Shown one piece after another: positions 1-5,927 of a stretch of DNA of 6,094 nucleotides (its first letter is position 1; the number at the start of each line of letters is the position of its first letter). Origin of the DNA: UBA7445 sp042096455. Lineage in GTDB: Bacteria; Verrucomicrobiota; Verrucomicrobiia; Opitutales; Coraliomargaritaceae. Under the pieces are notes generated by a model. That model did no database searches. It was not told where the DNA came from and saw nothing but the letters and a program-made list of their open reading frames with translations. A program made the translations under genes and the position numbers. The DNA lies in contig JBELLU010000074.1 in NCBI GenBank assembly GCA_042096455.1, positions 1 to 6,094 of the forward strand, written 5' to 3'.

Positions 1-17
1 TGAATACACCCTGAGAC

Positions 18-1310
18 ATGGAGGAGCAAACTGCACTCATTCGCCTCGACGATACCAACTACGAATTCCCCCTTATTCTTGGAACTGAGGGCGAAAAAGC
101 CTTTGATATACGCAGCCTGCGCGCAAAATCCGGCTACATTGCCTTTGATGAAGGCTACGGCAACACCGGTTCCTGCCTGAGTGGCATCACTTTTATCGAC
201 GGCGAACAGGGGGTCTTGCGGCATCGGGGTTACCCCATCGAGCAACTGGCGGCAAAGTCCACCTTCCTCGAAACCGCCATGCTGATCATTTATGGTGAAT
301 TGCCCGCCGAGGAAAAACTGAACACCTTCCGCGAACAGGTGCGCAACAGTGCGACGATTCACACCAGCATGCACCATCACTTTGAAGGCTTTCCCAGCAA
401 CGCCCACCCCATGTCGATTCTCTCGGCGATGCTCAATGCCCTCGGGGCCTACTACCCCGAGATGTCCTCCAATGACCGCGAACAGGACCTCGCCCATTTT
501 GATGAGACTGCCGCCCTCCTGATTTCCAAAGTGCGTACCATTGCGGCCATGACCTTCCGCATGAAAAAGGGACTCCCCTTTGTGGCGCCCGACCACTCGC
601 GGCGCTACTGCGAGAATTTCCTCCATATGATGTTCTCCGAGCCCTACGAGGAATACGTCGATAATGTCGGAGCGGGCGATGCCCTCGATCTCTTCCTGCG
701 CTTACATGCCGACCACGAGCAAAACTGCTCCACCTCAACCGTGCGCATGGTCGCATCCGGCGGTGCAAATCTCTTCGCCTCCGTCTCCGCCGGGGTCTGC
801 GCCCTTTGGGGACCCTCCCACGGCGGCGCCAACATGGCGGTCGTGCAAATGCTCGAGGACATCCACGCCAGCGGTGACGACGGTTCACGCTTTATCGAGG
901 CCGCCAAAGAAGGCAAAGCCAAGCTCATGGGCTTCGGGCACCGCGTTTATAAAAACTACGATCCCCGCGCCAAGATCCTCGGCAAGACCGTCGAGCAAGT
1001 CCTCACCCAAATCGGCGTGGACGACCCCCTGCTCAAGATCGCCCGGCGTTTGGAGCAATCCGCCCTTGAAGACGACTACTTCGTCAGCCGCAAACTTTAT
1101 CCCAATGTGGATTTCTACAGCGGGATCCTCCTGCGCGCCATCGGCATCCCGCCGGAAATGTTTACCGTCATGTTCGCGATTGGCCGCATGCCGGGCTGGA
1201 TCGCAAATTGGAAGGAAATCGCCGAAAACCCCAAGGGCCGCATCCATCGACCCCGCCAGATCTACACCGGTCAAGGGCTCCGCGACTACACCCCCCTCGA
1301 AAAACGCTAA
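18..1310 (+). CDS. gltA: Citrate synthase, type II (hexameric bacterial type)
   Basis: This enzyme condenses oxaloacetate with acetyl-CoA to give citrate and CoA, the entry step of the TCA cycle, in the cytosol. The 430-residue length fits the hexameric bacterial class (E. coli GltA has 427). The catalytic triad is complete: His268 in GPSHGGAN, His308 in GFGHRVYKNYDPRA and Asp365 in NVDFYSGIL. The C-terminal HRPRQIYTG segment (about 410-418) carries arginines of the kind that bind substrate in this family. The N-terminal beta-rich region (about 1-60), typical of type II enzymes, is present. The start at 18 is secure because an in-frame TGA lies at 12-14. No clear Shine-Dalgarno sequence precedes it, although the first 17 bases are all that can be seen. 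It converges with the membrane-protein gene on the right, and the two stop codons overlap. No recognisable terminator hairpin lies between them. Function is near certain; allosteric control by NADH cannot be judged. Confidence 0.97.
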   Translation: MEEQTALIRLDDTNYEFPLILGTEGEKAFDIRSLRAKSGYIAFDEGYGNTGSCLSGITFIDGEQGVLRHRGYPIEQLAAKSTFLETAMLIIYGELPAEEKLNTFREQVRNSATIHTSMHHHFEGFPSNAHPMSILSAMLNALGAYYPEMSSNDREQDLAHFDETAALLISKVRTIAAMTFRMKKGLPFVAPDHSRRYCENFLHMMFSEPYEEYVDNVGAGDALDLFLRLHADHEQNCSTSTVRMVASGGANLFASVSAGVCALWGPSHGGANMAVVQMLEDIHASGDDGSRFIEAAKEGKAKLMGFGHRVYKNYDPRAKILGKTVEQVLTQIGVDDPLLKIARRLEQSALEDDYFVSRKLYPNVDFYSGILLRAIGIPPEMFTVMFAIGRMPGWIANWKEIAENPKGRIHRPRQIYTGQGLRDYTPLEKR

Positions 1311-2098
1311 GCGGAATCCCCGCCCTTACTCGCTTTCTCTTCCGGCGCGTGGACCACGTCCTCCAGCTTCAGGCCCGTGTAGCGATGGATGCCCCGCAGC
1401 AACATCCACAGGGTGAACATCATTATCACGAGACTCGGCACCACGATCACCGGCCAGCTCCACGCCATCATCTTCGCCACCTCCGCATTGAAGGCATCCG
1501 AGCCACTCGGGCTCACCACAATCCAGCGCGCCAGCATAAAATTCAAAACCGCGCTCAACAGAAACGAGCCCGCCAACAGCCAGGTGCATTTTTCCAGCAG
1601 CTTCTCAAAACCCGCCACCGAATCATTCTGCTCCAGCGCAGCCTGCACCTTATCGACATCCATAATCTCCGGCGAGTAGAGCAGCGTCCGGATCAAAGGG
1701 TAGGGCGTCTTCAGCGAAATCACCACCGCTATCCCAATCAGCGCCGGAATCGCCGCCTCCTTCACCGCAAACCATTCCGTGGGAATATTGAGGATGCCGA
1801 TCCCGCCTGTGAGCAACACGCTGATCAGCCCCAGAATCGAGAGGAAGTTGTATTTCTGCCGCTTGAAATAATCATAGACGAAATAGACGACCGGGAAAGC
1901 CAGCGCGATCAACAGAATCGGAACCGCGACATTCTCAAAGTGCGGCTCCAAGTAGGCGCCGAACCACCCGCGCCCCTTATTTAATATCATAATCGGCAAA
2001 AGAATATTAAAGCCGAGGTTGAGAAACATGTTCTCCTTTTTCGGTGCCGGTTTTCCCGCCGTCGAACTTTCCGAGGTGCTGTGTTGCGAAGCTGCCAT
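1307..2098 (-). CDS. VC0807-like six-helix integral membrane protein of unknown function
   Basis: This is a polytopic inner-membrane protein of 263 residues from the ATG at 2098. Residues below are numbered from that Met. The first 25 or so residues are hydrophilic, Ser/Thr/Lys-rich and probably cytoplasmic. About six hydrophobic segments follow: LGFNILLPIMIL (about 27-39), VAVPILLIALAFPVVYFV (about 57-75), NFLSILGLISVLLTGGIGIL (about 84-103), AAIPALIGIAVVISL (about 113-128), WLLAGSFLLSAVLNFML (about 172-190) and WPVIVVPSLVIMMFTLWMLL (about 212-232). The tail is charged. The NLGFN-LLP-MILNKG start, the YDYFKRQKYNFLS loop and the TPYPLIRTLLYSPE loop resemble VC0807-type proteins, distantly like the septation protein YciB; this is recognition by eye. 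The function is unknown. The frame extends to a GTG at 2119, which has poor support. A further Met at 2029 has AAGGAG only 3 nt upstream, so a shorter 240-residue form is possible. The gene is divergent from coaB with a 25-bp gap. Confidence 0.75.
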   Translation of the reverse strand: MAASQHSTSESSTAGKPAPKKENMFLNLGFNILLPIMILNKGRGWFGAYLEPHFENVAVPILLIALAFPVVYFVYDYFKRQKYNFLSILGLISVLLTGGIGILNIPTEWFAVKEAAIPALIGIAVVISLKTPYPLIRTLLYSPEIMDVDKVQAALEQNDSVAGFEKLLEKCTWLLAGSFLLSAVLNFMLARWIVVSPSGSDAFNAEVAKMMAWSWPVIVVPSLVIMMFTLWMLLRGIHRYTGLKLEDVVHAPEEKASKGGDSA

Positions 2099-2123
2099 AA
2101 ACCGCACTAGGCTTCCCACTCAT

Positions 2124-2774
2124 ATGTCAAATGCAAGCTCTATCCGCTGCCTCATCACCGCCGGACCGACCCGCGAGTTCCTCGACCCGGTGCGTTTCTT
2201 GAGTAACCCCTCCACCGGCAAGATGGGTTTTGCCCTTGCCGAGGCCGCCCTCCGCCTCGGTTGGAATGTCGATCTCGTCGCCGGCCCCGTAAGCCTGCCC
2301 GAGCCCGAAGGCGCCATCCTTTACCCCGTGGTAAGCGCCGAGGAAATGTTCCATCAGGCCGATGCCCTTTTCGATGCCTGCGACGTTTGCATCATGGCTG
2401 CCGCCGTCAGCGATTTCCGCCCCGCGCACTACCAAGCCCAAAAAGAAAAGAAGACCGATGCCGCCCTCAGCCTCCAACTGGAGCGCACCCCCGACATCCT
2501 CGCCACCCTCACCGAGCGCAAACTCCATCAAACCGTGGTTGGATTCGCCGCCGAGACCGAACACCTCGCCGAAAACGCCCGCGCCAAACTCGCCGCCAAA
2601 CGCTGCGACCTCATCGTCGCCAACGACCTCACCCAACCCGGCGCCGGATTTGCCACCGATACCAATACCGTCACCCTCATCGCCGCCGACGGTTCAGACG
2701 AAACCCTCGGCCCCGCCCTCAAAACCGCCCTCGCCACCCAAATCATTGACCGCATCGCCCGCCTCCGCCCTTGA
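2124..2774 (+). CDS. coaB: Stand-alone phosphopantothenate-cysteine ligase (CoaB)
   Basis: This enzyme joins 4'-phosphopantothenate to cysteine using a nucleoside triphosphate (CTP in most bacteria), giving 4'-phosphopantothenoylcysteine in coenzyme A synthesis. The 216 residues correspond only to the C-terminal (CoaB) half of the usual bifunctional CoaBC protein. No flavin-binding CoaC decarboxylase domain is present, so CoaC must be encoded elsewhere. Motifs in order: ITAGPTREFLDPVRFLSN (about 11-28) with Arg24 and Asn28, the counterparts of E. coli Arg206 and Asn210; STGKMG (30-35); AAAVSDFRP (92-100); KEKK (107-110), matching the catalytic lysine region; TPDIL (122-126); GFAAET (140-145); and KRCDLIVANDL (159-169). 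The ATG at 2124 was chosen because homology starts just after it. The same frame runs back to 2019, but that stretch lies inside the divergent membrane-protein gene. Only a weak, distant AGG precedes the start. Confidence 0.93.
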   Translation: MSNASSIRCLITAGPTREFLDPVRFLSNPSTGKMGFALAEAALRLGWNVDLVAGPVSLPEPEGAILYPVVSAEEMFHQADALFDACDVCIMAAAVSDFRPAHYQAQKEKKTDAALSLQLERTPDILATLTERKLHQTVVGFAAETEHLAENARAKLAAKRCDLIVANDLTQPGAGFATDTNTVTLIAADGSDETLGPALKTALATQIIDRIARLRP

Positions 2775-2805
2775 GCCCGCTTCCAGCATTGTCATCACCC
2801 CCAGT

Positions 2806-2817
2806 CATAATCTTAAT
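2806..2817. repeat. Short degenerate hexamer repeat, two units (CATAAT, CTTAAT)
   Basis: Two adjacent hexamers match the unit of the longer tract at 5713-5748 on the same strand. They are inverted relative to the tract at 3210-3239. They lie in the 77-bp gap between coaB and the four-helix-bundle gene, followed by a CT-rich run. Two units could be chance, so the call depends on the longer copies. Confidence 0.4.
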
Positions 2818-2851
2818 CCCCTCTCTCTCCCCATCTAAAACAACATTCCAC

Positions 2852-3178
2852 ATGGCTTCCGCCCTCGATCACGAAAAATTAAAGGTGTATCAAAAAACCC
2901 TTCAATTTATTAGTGAGGTGGAAACGCTGCGAAGCGAAATCCCCAAAGGACACACCGCCGCAGACCGTTGCCGATTTTTTGATATTGCTCGAGGCTCTGC
3001 CATCGAATATGCCGCAGTTCTGGACATCCTTAATGCAAAAGCAGTCCTCTGTAATGAGACTACAATTCCCGCCAAGACCCTGCTTTCTGAAATTGTTGCG
3101 ATGTTGGTCGGATTAATTCGCAGTCAAAATTCTGGACGAACGCACGAACCTCCTCAGCCTTACAATGCAAAGGATTAG
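2852..3178 (+). CDS. Four-helix-bundle protein, S23/23S rRNA IVS family, apparently missing helix 2
   Basis: This is a small soluble protein of 108 residues. Residues 1-32 (DHEKLKVYQKTLQFI...IPK) match helix 1 of the IVS/S23 four-helix-bundle family. Residues 34-62 (HTAADRCRFFDIARGSAIEYAAVLDIL) match helix 3, and residues 73-91 (IPAKTLLSEIVAMLVGLIR) match helix 4. The segment normally between them, about 25 residues carrying the D-Q-L-x-R-A...S-I-x-L-N-I-A-E-G-x-G hallmark, is absent. The frame continues cleanly from IPK to GHTAADRC, so an internal in-frame deletion is the best explanation. From family knowledge, relatives sit in rRNA intervening sequences or stand alone, and Avd of diversity-generating retroelements has the same fold. 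Its cellular role is unknown. The ATG at 2852 is placed where homology starts. No Shine-Dalgarno sequence is seen. Codons include TTA (Leu10, Leu88), which the neighbouring kinase and carA avoid, and the gene is visibly AT-richer, suggesting acquisition. It may be a decaying gene. Confidence 0.8.
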   Translation: MASALDHEKLKVYQKTLQFISEVETLRSEIPKGHTAADRCRFFDIARGSAIEYAAVLDILNAKAVLCNETTIPAKTLLSEIVAMLVGLIRSQNSGRTHEPPQPYNAKD

Positions 3179-3209
3179 CTTGTGCTTTCTGAATTGTTGG
3201 AAAGGTTAG

Positions 3210-3239
3210 AGTGAGATTAAGATTAGGATTAAGAGTAAG
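3210..3239. repeat. Degenerate tandem hexamer tract (ATTAAG type), five units
   Basis: Five consecutive hexamers from 3210 to 3239 are variants of ATTAAG; the other forms are AGTGAG, ATTAGG and AGTAAG. The purine-rich GGGAAGAGGAAG run (3239-3250) follows. This is the reverse complement of the tract at 5713-5748 and of the two units at 2806-2817. It lies between the four-helix-bundle gene and the kinase gene. Confidence 0.75.
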
Positions 3240-3262
3240 GGAAGAGGAAGTTCATCATTTAT

Positions 3263-3267
3263 AGAGG
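3263..3267 (+). promoter_or_regulatory. Ribosome binding site of the histidine kinase gene
   Basis: AGAGG lies 3 nt before the ATG at 3271. The spacing is short, but this is the clearest purine-rich ribosome binding site in front of any + strand gene in the window, and it supports that start codon. Confidence 0.5.
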
Positions 3268-3270
3268 CAT

Positions 3271-4455
3271 ATGAAAAATTCCGGGCTTGATAAAATCCTG
3301 GGCCGAATCGAGGATCTCGACTCGGTCAACCTCGGTATTCTCGTCCAGCGCCTCGCCCGCGAGCGCAAACTTCAGGAAACCGTCTTCAATACCATTCAGG
3401 ATGGCATCCTCGTGATCGATACCGATGGCATCGTGCAATACGCCAACGCCGCCGCCCTCGGCATCATCGGTCTCAAGGAAAACGACATCGGCAAAGCCCG
3501 CCTCTGGAAAATGGTGCCCGACCTCGCCCGCTCCATCGACCCGCAAAGCGTGGACGGTTCCCGCGCCGCGAAACCCGTCCTCGCCCGCGAAGTCGAGCTC
3601 AACTATCCCGAACGCCGCTACCTCCGCCTTTATATGGTGCCCATTGCTACCCAGGTCGGCGCCTCCGATAGCGGCGGTTACGTCGTGGTCCTCACCGACG
3701 TCACCGAAGACAAGGTCACCCTCGAGGAACGCATCGAGAGCGAACGCATTGATTCCATCATGCGCCTCGCCGCCGGAGTCGCCCATGAACTCGGCAACCC
3801 CCTCAACTCCCTCACCATCCACCTGCAACTCATCAAGCGCCAACTTGCCAAACTGGAAGCCGACGCCGGGTCGCCCGCCTCCAAATCCATCGCCGATTCC
3901 CTCCAAATCTGCCAGGGCGAAGTTTCCCGCCTCGATGGCATCATCACCCATTTCCTCGAGGCGGTCCGCCCGCAAAAACCCGAACTCAACGAGATCAACC
4001 TCCTCGAACTCGTCGAGGAAGTCCTGCGCGTGCAGGAGGCCGAACTCGTGGACCGCAAGCTCGAGATCAACATCGAGGTCAACGATACCCCGCCCGCCAT
4101 CCTCGGCGACCGCGGACAAATCAAGCAGGTCTTTTTCAACGTCACCAAAAACGCCATGGAAGCCATGCAGGCGGGTGGACAACTCCGCATCCGTACCGCC
4201 CTCGACGACGAATTCCTCACCCTCCAATTCATCGACACCGGTTCCGGCATCGCCGAAGCCGACCTCGCCAAAGTTCTTCAGGCATATTACACCACCAAAG
4301 AAGAAGGCCACGGCCTCGGCATGATGATCGTCCAACGCATCATGCGCGACCACGGTGGACAAATCGGAATCGAATCCCGCGAGGGCTCCGGCACCGTCAT
4401 TTCCCTCCAGTTTCCCCTCCCGCATCGCCGCACCCGACTCCTCGAAGGCGATTAA
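3271..4455 (+). CDS. Soluble PAS-domain sensor histidine kinase (NtrB/AtoS-like layout)
   Basis: This is a two-component sensor kinase of 394 residues that should autophosphorylate on His172 and pass the phosphate to an unidentified response regulator. Residues 1-35 are charged and probably helical. A PAS domain follows (about 36-150: VFNTIQDGILVIDTDGIVQYAN...GYVVVLTDVTED). The HisKA domain has its H box at GVAHELGNPLNSL, with His172, Glu173, Asn176 and Pro177. The HATPase_c domain has the N box NVTKNAMEA (Asn290, Asn294), the G1 box DTGSGI (322-327), the TTKEEGHGLGM lid and G2 region (341-351), and a C-terminal GGQIGIESREGSGTVISLQFPLP strand region. No transmembrane segment or signal peptide is present, so it should sense a cytosolic signal through the PAS domain; the ligand is unknown. 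No response regulator lies in the window, so it appears orphan here. carA follows 63 bp downstream and could be cotranscribed. Confidence 0.93.
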   Translation: MKNSGLDKILGRIEDLDSVNLGILVQRLARERKLQETVFNTIQDGILVIDTDGIVQYANAAALGIIGLKENDIGKARLWKMVPDLARSIDPQSVDGSRAAKPVLAREVELNYPERRYLRLYMVPIATQVGASDSGGYVVVLTDVTEDKVTLEERIESERIDSIMRLAAGVAHELGNPLNSLTIHLQLIKRQLAKLEADAGSPASKSIADSLQICQGEVSRLDGIITHFLEAVRPQKPELNEINLLELVEEVLRVQEAELVDRKLEINIEVNDTPPAILGDRGQIKQVFFNVTKNAMEAMQAGGQLRIRTALDDEFLTLQFIDTGSGIAEADLAKVLQAYYTTKEEGHGLGMMIVQRIMRDHGGQIGIESREGSGTVISLQFPLPHRRTRLLEGD

Positions 4456-4518
4456 AAACAATTACTTGCGCATAAATGGTTGCATACCGCCAAATTCTCT
4501 TTTTTCTCCTCCGCTAGC

Positions 4519-5676
4519 ATGGCAAACGGTTTTAAAGAAGGAATACTCGCATTTGAAGACGGAACAATTTTCCGCGGACGCGCCTTTGGAGCCGCCGCCA
4601 CCAAGACCGGAGAGGCCTGTTTCAATACCAGCATGACCGGTTATCAGGAAATCCTGACCGATCCCTCCTATTTCTCCCAGATCATCACCATGACCGCCGT
4701 CCAGATCGGGAACTACGGCATTTGCCCCGAGGATGTTGAATCCGACGGCCCCAAGGTCAGCGGCTTCGTGGTGCGTGAGGTCAGCCCCCTCACCAGTAAT
4801 TGGCGGAGCAACCAGTCCATACAGGACTACCTTACCGAAGCGGGCATTCCCGGCCTCGAAGGCGTCGATACCCGTGCCATCACCAAAAAACTTCGCGTCG
4901 CCGGTGCCCTCAACGCCTGCCTCAGCACCGAAGGCCTCAATGACGAGGAAGCCGTCGCCAAAGCCCGCGATTTCGGCGGACTCGTCGGAGTCGATTTCGT
5001 CAAGGAAGTCACCGCCGCCGCCCCCTACGATTGGACCGCCCGCGGCGAGCCCTGCACTCCCTTTACCGTTGTCGGCACCGACATCAACACCGCCCCCATT
5101 CCCCAGCAACGTTTCAAAATTGCCGCCCTCGACTTTGGCGCCAAATACTCCATCTATCGCCGCCTCCAACAACACGGCTTCGACGTCCACGTCTTCCCTG
5201 CCAACACTCCCGCCGAGGCCATCCGCGAATTTAATCCCCAGGGACTCTTCCTTTCCAACGGCCCCGGCGATCCCGCCGCCGTCACCTACGCCCACGGCAC
5301 CGTGCGCGAACTCATCGACCATTACCCCACCTTTGGCATCTGCCTCGGTCACCAGATCATCACCCACGCCCTCGGCGCCGAAACCTTCAAGCTCAAATTC
5401 GGGCACCGCGGTGGCAACCAACCCGTCAAGAATCTCGAGACCGGAAAAGTCGCCATCACCGCCCAGAATCACGGCTTCGCCTCCACCCGGGAAGAACTCG
5501 AAAAACACGGCGCCATCGTCACCGAGATCAACCTCAACGACCAAACCGTCGAAGGCCTCCGCCTCAAAGACCGCCCCGTCTTCTCCGTGCAATACCACCC
5601 CGAGGCCGCCCCCGGCCCCAACGACGCCGACCCCCTCTTCACCGAATTTCATCAACTCGTCGCCCAACACGTATAG
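4519..5676 (+). CDS. carA: Carbamoyl-phosphate synthase, small (glutaminase) subunit
   Basis: This subunit hydrolyses glutamine and channels ammonia to the large subunit CarB, which makes carbamoyl phosphate for pyrimidine and arginine synthesis. The 385 residues match the family (E. coli CarA has 382). The N-terminal CPSase small-chain domain (about 1-150) includes FEDGTIFRG (12-20), FNTSMTGYQEILTDPSY (35-51) and a GVDTRAITKKLR stretch. The class I glutamine amidotransferase domain starts near residue 199. It has SNGPGDP (246-252), the nucleophile Cys275 in FGICLGHQ, GHRGGNQPV (295-303), QNHGF (316-320), and His360 and Glu362 in QYHPEA, so the catalytic triad is complete. The ATG at 4519 matches the family N-terminus; an in-frame TTG at 4480 would add 13 unlikely residues. 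No Shine-Dalgarno sequence precedes the ATG. The leader is instead a pyrimidine-rich run (4495-4512). carB is not seen in the 418 bp downstream. Confidence 0.97.
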   Translation: MANGFKEGILAFEDGTIFRGRAFGAAATKTGEACFNTSMTGYQEILTDPSYFSQIITMTAVQIGNYGICPEDVESDGPKVSGFVVREVSPLTSNWRSNQSIQDYLTEAGIPGLEGVDTRAITKKLRVAGALNACLSTEGLNDEEAVAKARDFGGLVGVDFVKEVTAAAPYDWTARGEPCTPFTVVGTDINTAPIPQQRFKIAALDFGAKYSIYRRLQQHGFDVHVFPANTPAEAIREFNPQGLFLSNGPGDPAAVTYAHGTVRELIDHYPTFGICLGHQIITHALGAETFKLKFGHRGGNQPVKNLETGKVAITAQNHGFASTREELEKHGAIVTEINLNDQTVEGLRLKDRPVFSVQYHPEAAPGPNDADPLFTEFHQLVAQHV

Positions 5677-5687
5677 TGTTTTGGGGG

Positions 5688-5704
5688 TTGTTAGTTGTTA
5701 GTTG
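5688..5704. repeat. Tandem TTGTTAG repeat, about 2.4 copies
   Basis: TTGTTAG occurs twice in direct tandem, followed by a partial third unit (TTG), starting 12 nt after the carA stop codon. The repeat is perfect over 17 nt but short, so its significance is modest. Confidence 0.6.
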
Positions 5705-5712
5705 GGATCAGT

Positions 5713-5748
5713 CTTACTCTTATTCTTAATCCTAATCCTAATCTCAAT
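5713..5748. repeat. Degenerate tandem hexamer tract (CTTAAT type), six units
   Basis: Six uninterrupted hexamers: two are CCTAAT, and the others are CTTACT, CTTATT, CTTAAT and CTCAAT. Read on the other strand they match the unit set of the tract at 3210-3239. The kinase-carA pair therefore sits between inverted copies about 2.5 kb apart. Confidence 0.8.
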
Positions 5749-5767
5749 AAGAAAAGGGATGTATCAC

Positions 5768-5837
5768 GTGGAAGCGACAATCCTGTCGCTTTGCTTGTAC
5801 GGCTTGGGTTGAAAAGTGACAAGAGTGTCGCTTCCAC
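5768..5837. repeat. 24-bp inverted repeat with nested hairpins (REP-like)
   Basis: Arms at 5768-5791 and 5814-5837 are inverted copies matching at 21 of 24 positions, separated by a 22-nt spacer. Each arm is also a hairpin on its own. AAGCGACA (5772-5779) pairs perfectly with TGTCGCTT (5784-5791) around the loop ATCC. In the right arm, AAGTGACA (5814-5821) pairs with TGTCGCTT (5826-5833) around AGAG with a single T-G wobble. The element can form one long hairpin, two short ones, or a cruciform. It could end or protect the carA transcript, or be a copy of a dispersed palindromic family. No RAYT transposase is in view. Confidence 0.8.
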
Positions 5838-5849
5838 TGCCGGTGATTG

Positions 5850-5863
5850 AACATCGAACGTTG
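5850..5863. repeat. Two heptamers (AACATCG, AACGTTG), inverted partner of 5941-5954
   Basis: Two AACnnnG heptamers stand in tandem. AACATCGAAC (5850-5859) is a perfect inverted copy of GTTCGATGTT (5945-5954) in the heptamer array to the right, so the purine-rich 8-mer array lies between the two inverted parts. Confidence 0.6.
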
Positions 5864-5879
5864 AAGGGATTTAGTGGTG

Positions 5880-5927
5880 GGAAGGTATGAAGGTGGAAAA
5901 GTGGGAAAGTTGGAAGGTATGAAAGTT
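5880..5927. repeat. Degenerate period-8 tandem array, six units (GGAAAGTT type)
   Basis: Six uninterrupted 8-mers fit a consensus close to KGAAAGTN. GGAAGGTA occurs at both 5880 and 5912, making a perfect 12-nt direct repeat (GGAAGGTATGAA) 32 nt apart. The strand is strongly purine-rich. It joins directly to the period-7 array that begins at 5927. Confidence 0.7.

Noticed and set aside
664..1416. 250-codon + strand frame overlapping gltA
   Set aside because: It is an out-of-frame reading of gltA rich in Pro, Ser and Ala; gltA itself is certain here.
1208..1984. 258-codon + strand frame opposite the membrane-protein gene
   Set aside because: It is Arg/His/Gln-rich with no hydrophobic core or motif. 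The - strand reading gives six clear membrane helices.
2019..2123. N-terminal extension of CoaB to an ATG at 2019
   Set aside because: The extra 35 residues do not resemble CoaB and fall within the 5' end of the divergent gene. CoaB homology begins right after 2124.
2771..2851. Upstream extension of the four-helix-bundle frame
   Set aside because: It is a Pro/Ser-rich translation of repeat DNA without family similarity; the family N-terminus begins at the ATG at 2852.
3259..4461. 400-codon open frame antisense to the kinase gene
   Set aside because: It is codon-aligned with the sense gene and stays open only because TTA, CTA and TCA codons are avoided there. Its Gly/Asp/Glu/Val-heavy composition is typical of a shadow of C-ended coding DNA.
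4480..4518. TTG start for CarA at 4480
   Set aside because: It would add 13 residues not found in the family; the ATG at 4519 aligns with the normal CarA N-terminus.
4456..4518. Sigma-70 promoter for carA
   Set aside because: TTGCGC-like and CATAAA-like words are present, but none pair at a 16-18 nt spacing with an acceptable partner.
4462..5670. 402-codon open frame antisense to carA
   Set aside because: It is the same artefact in the same frame, separated from the previous one by a single stop. The product is glycine-rich and low in complexity, with no family resemblance.
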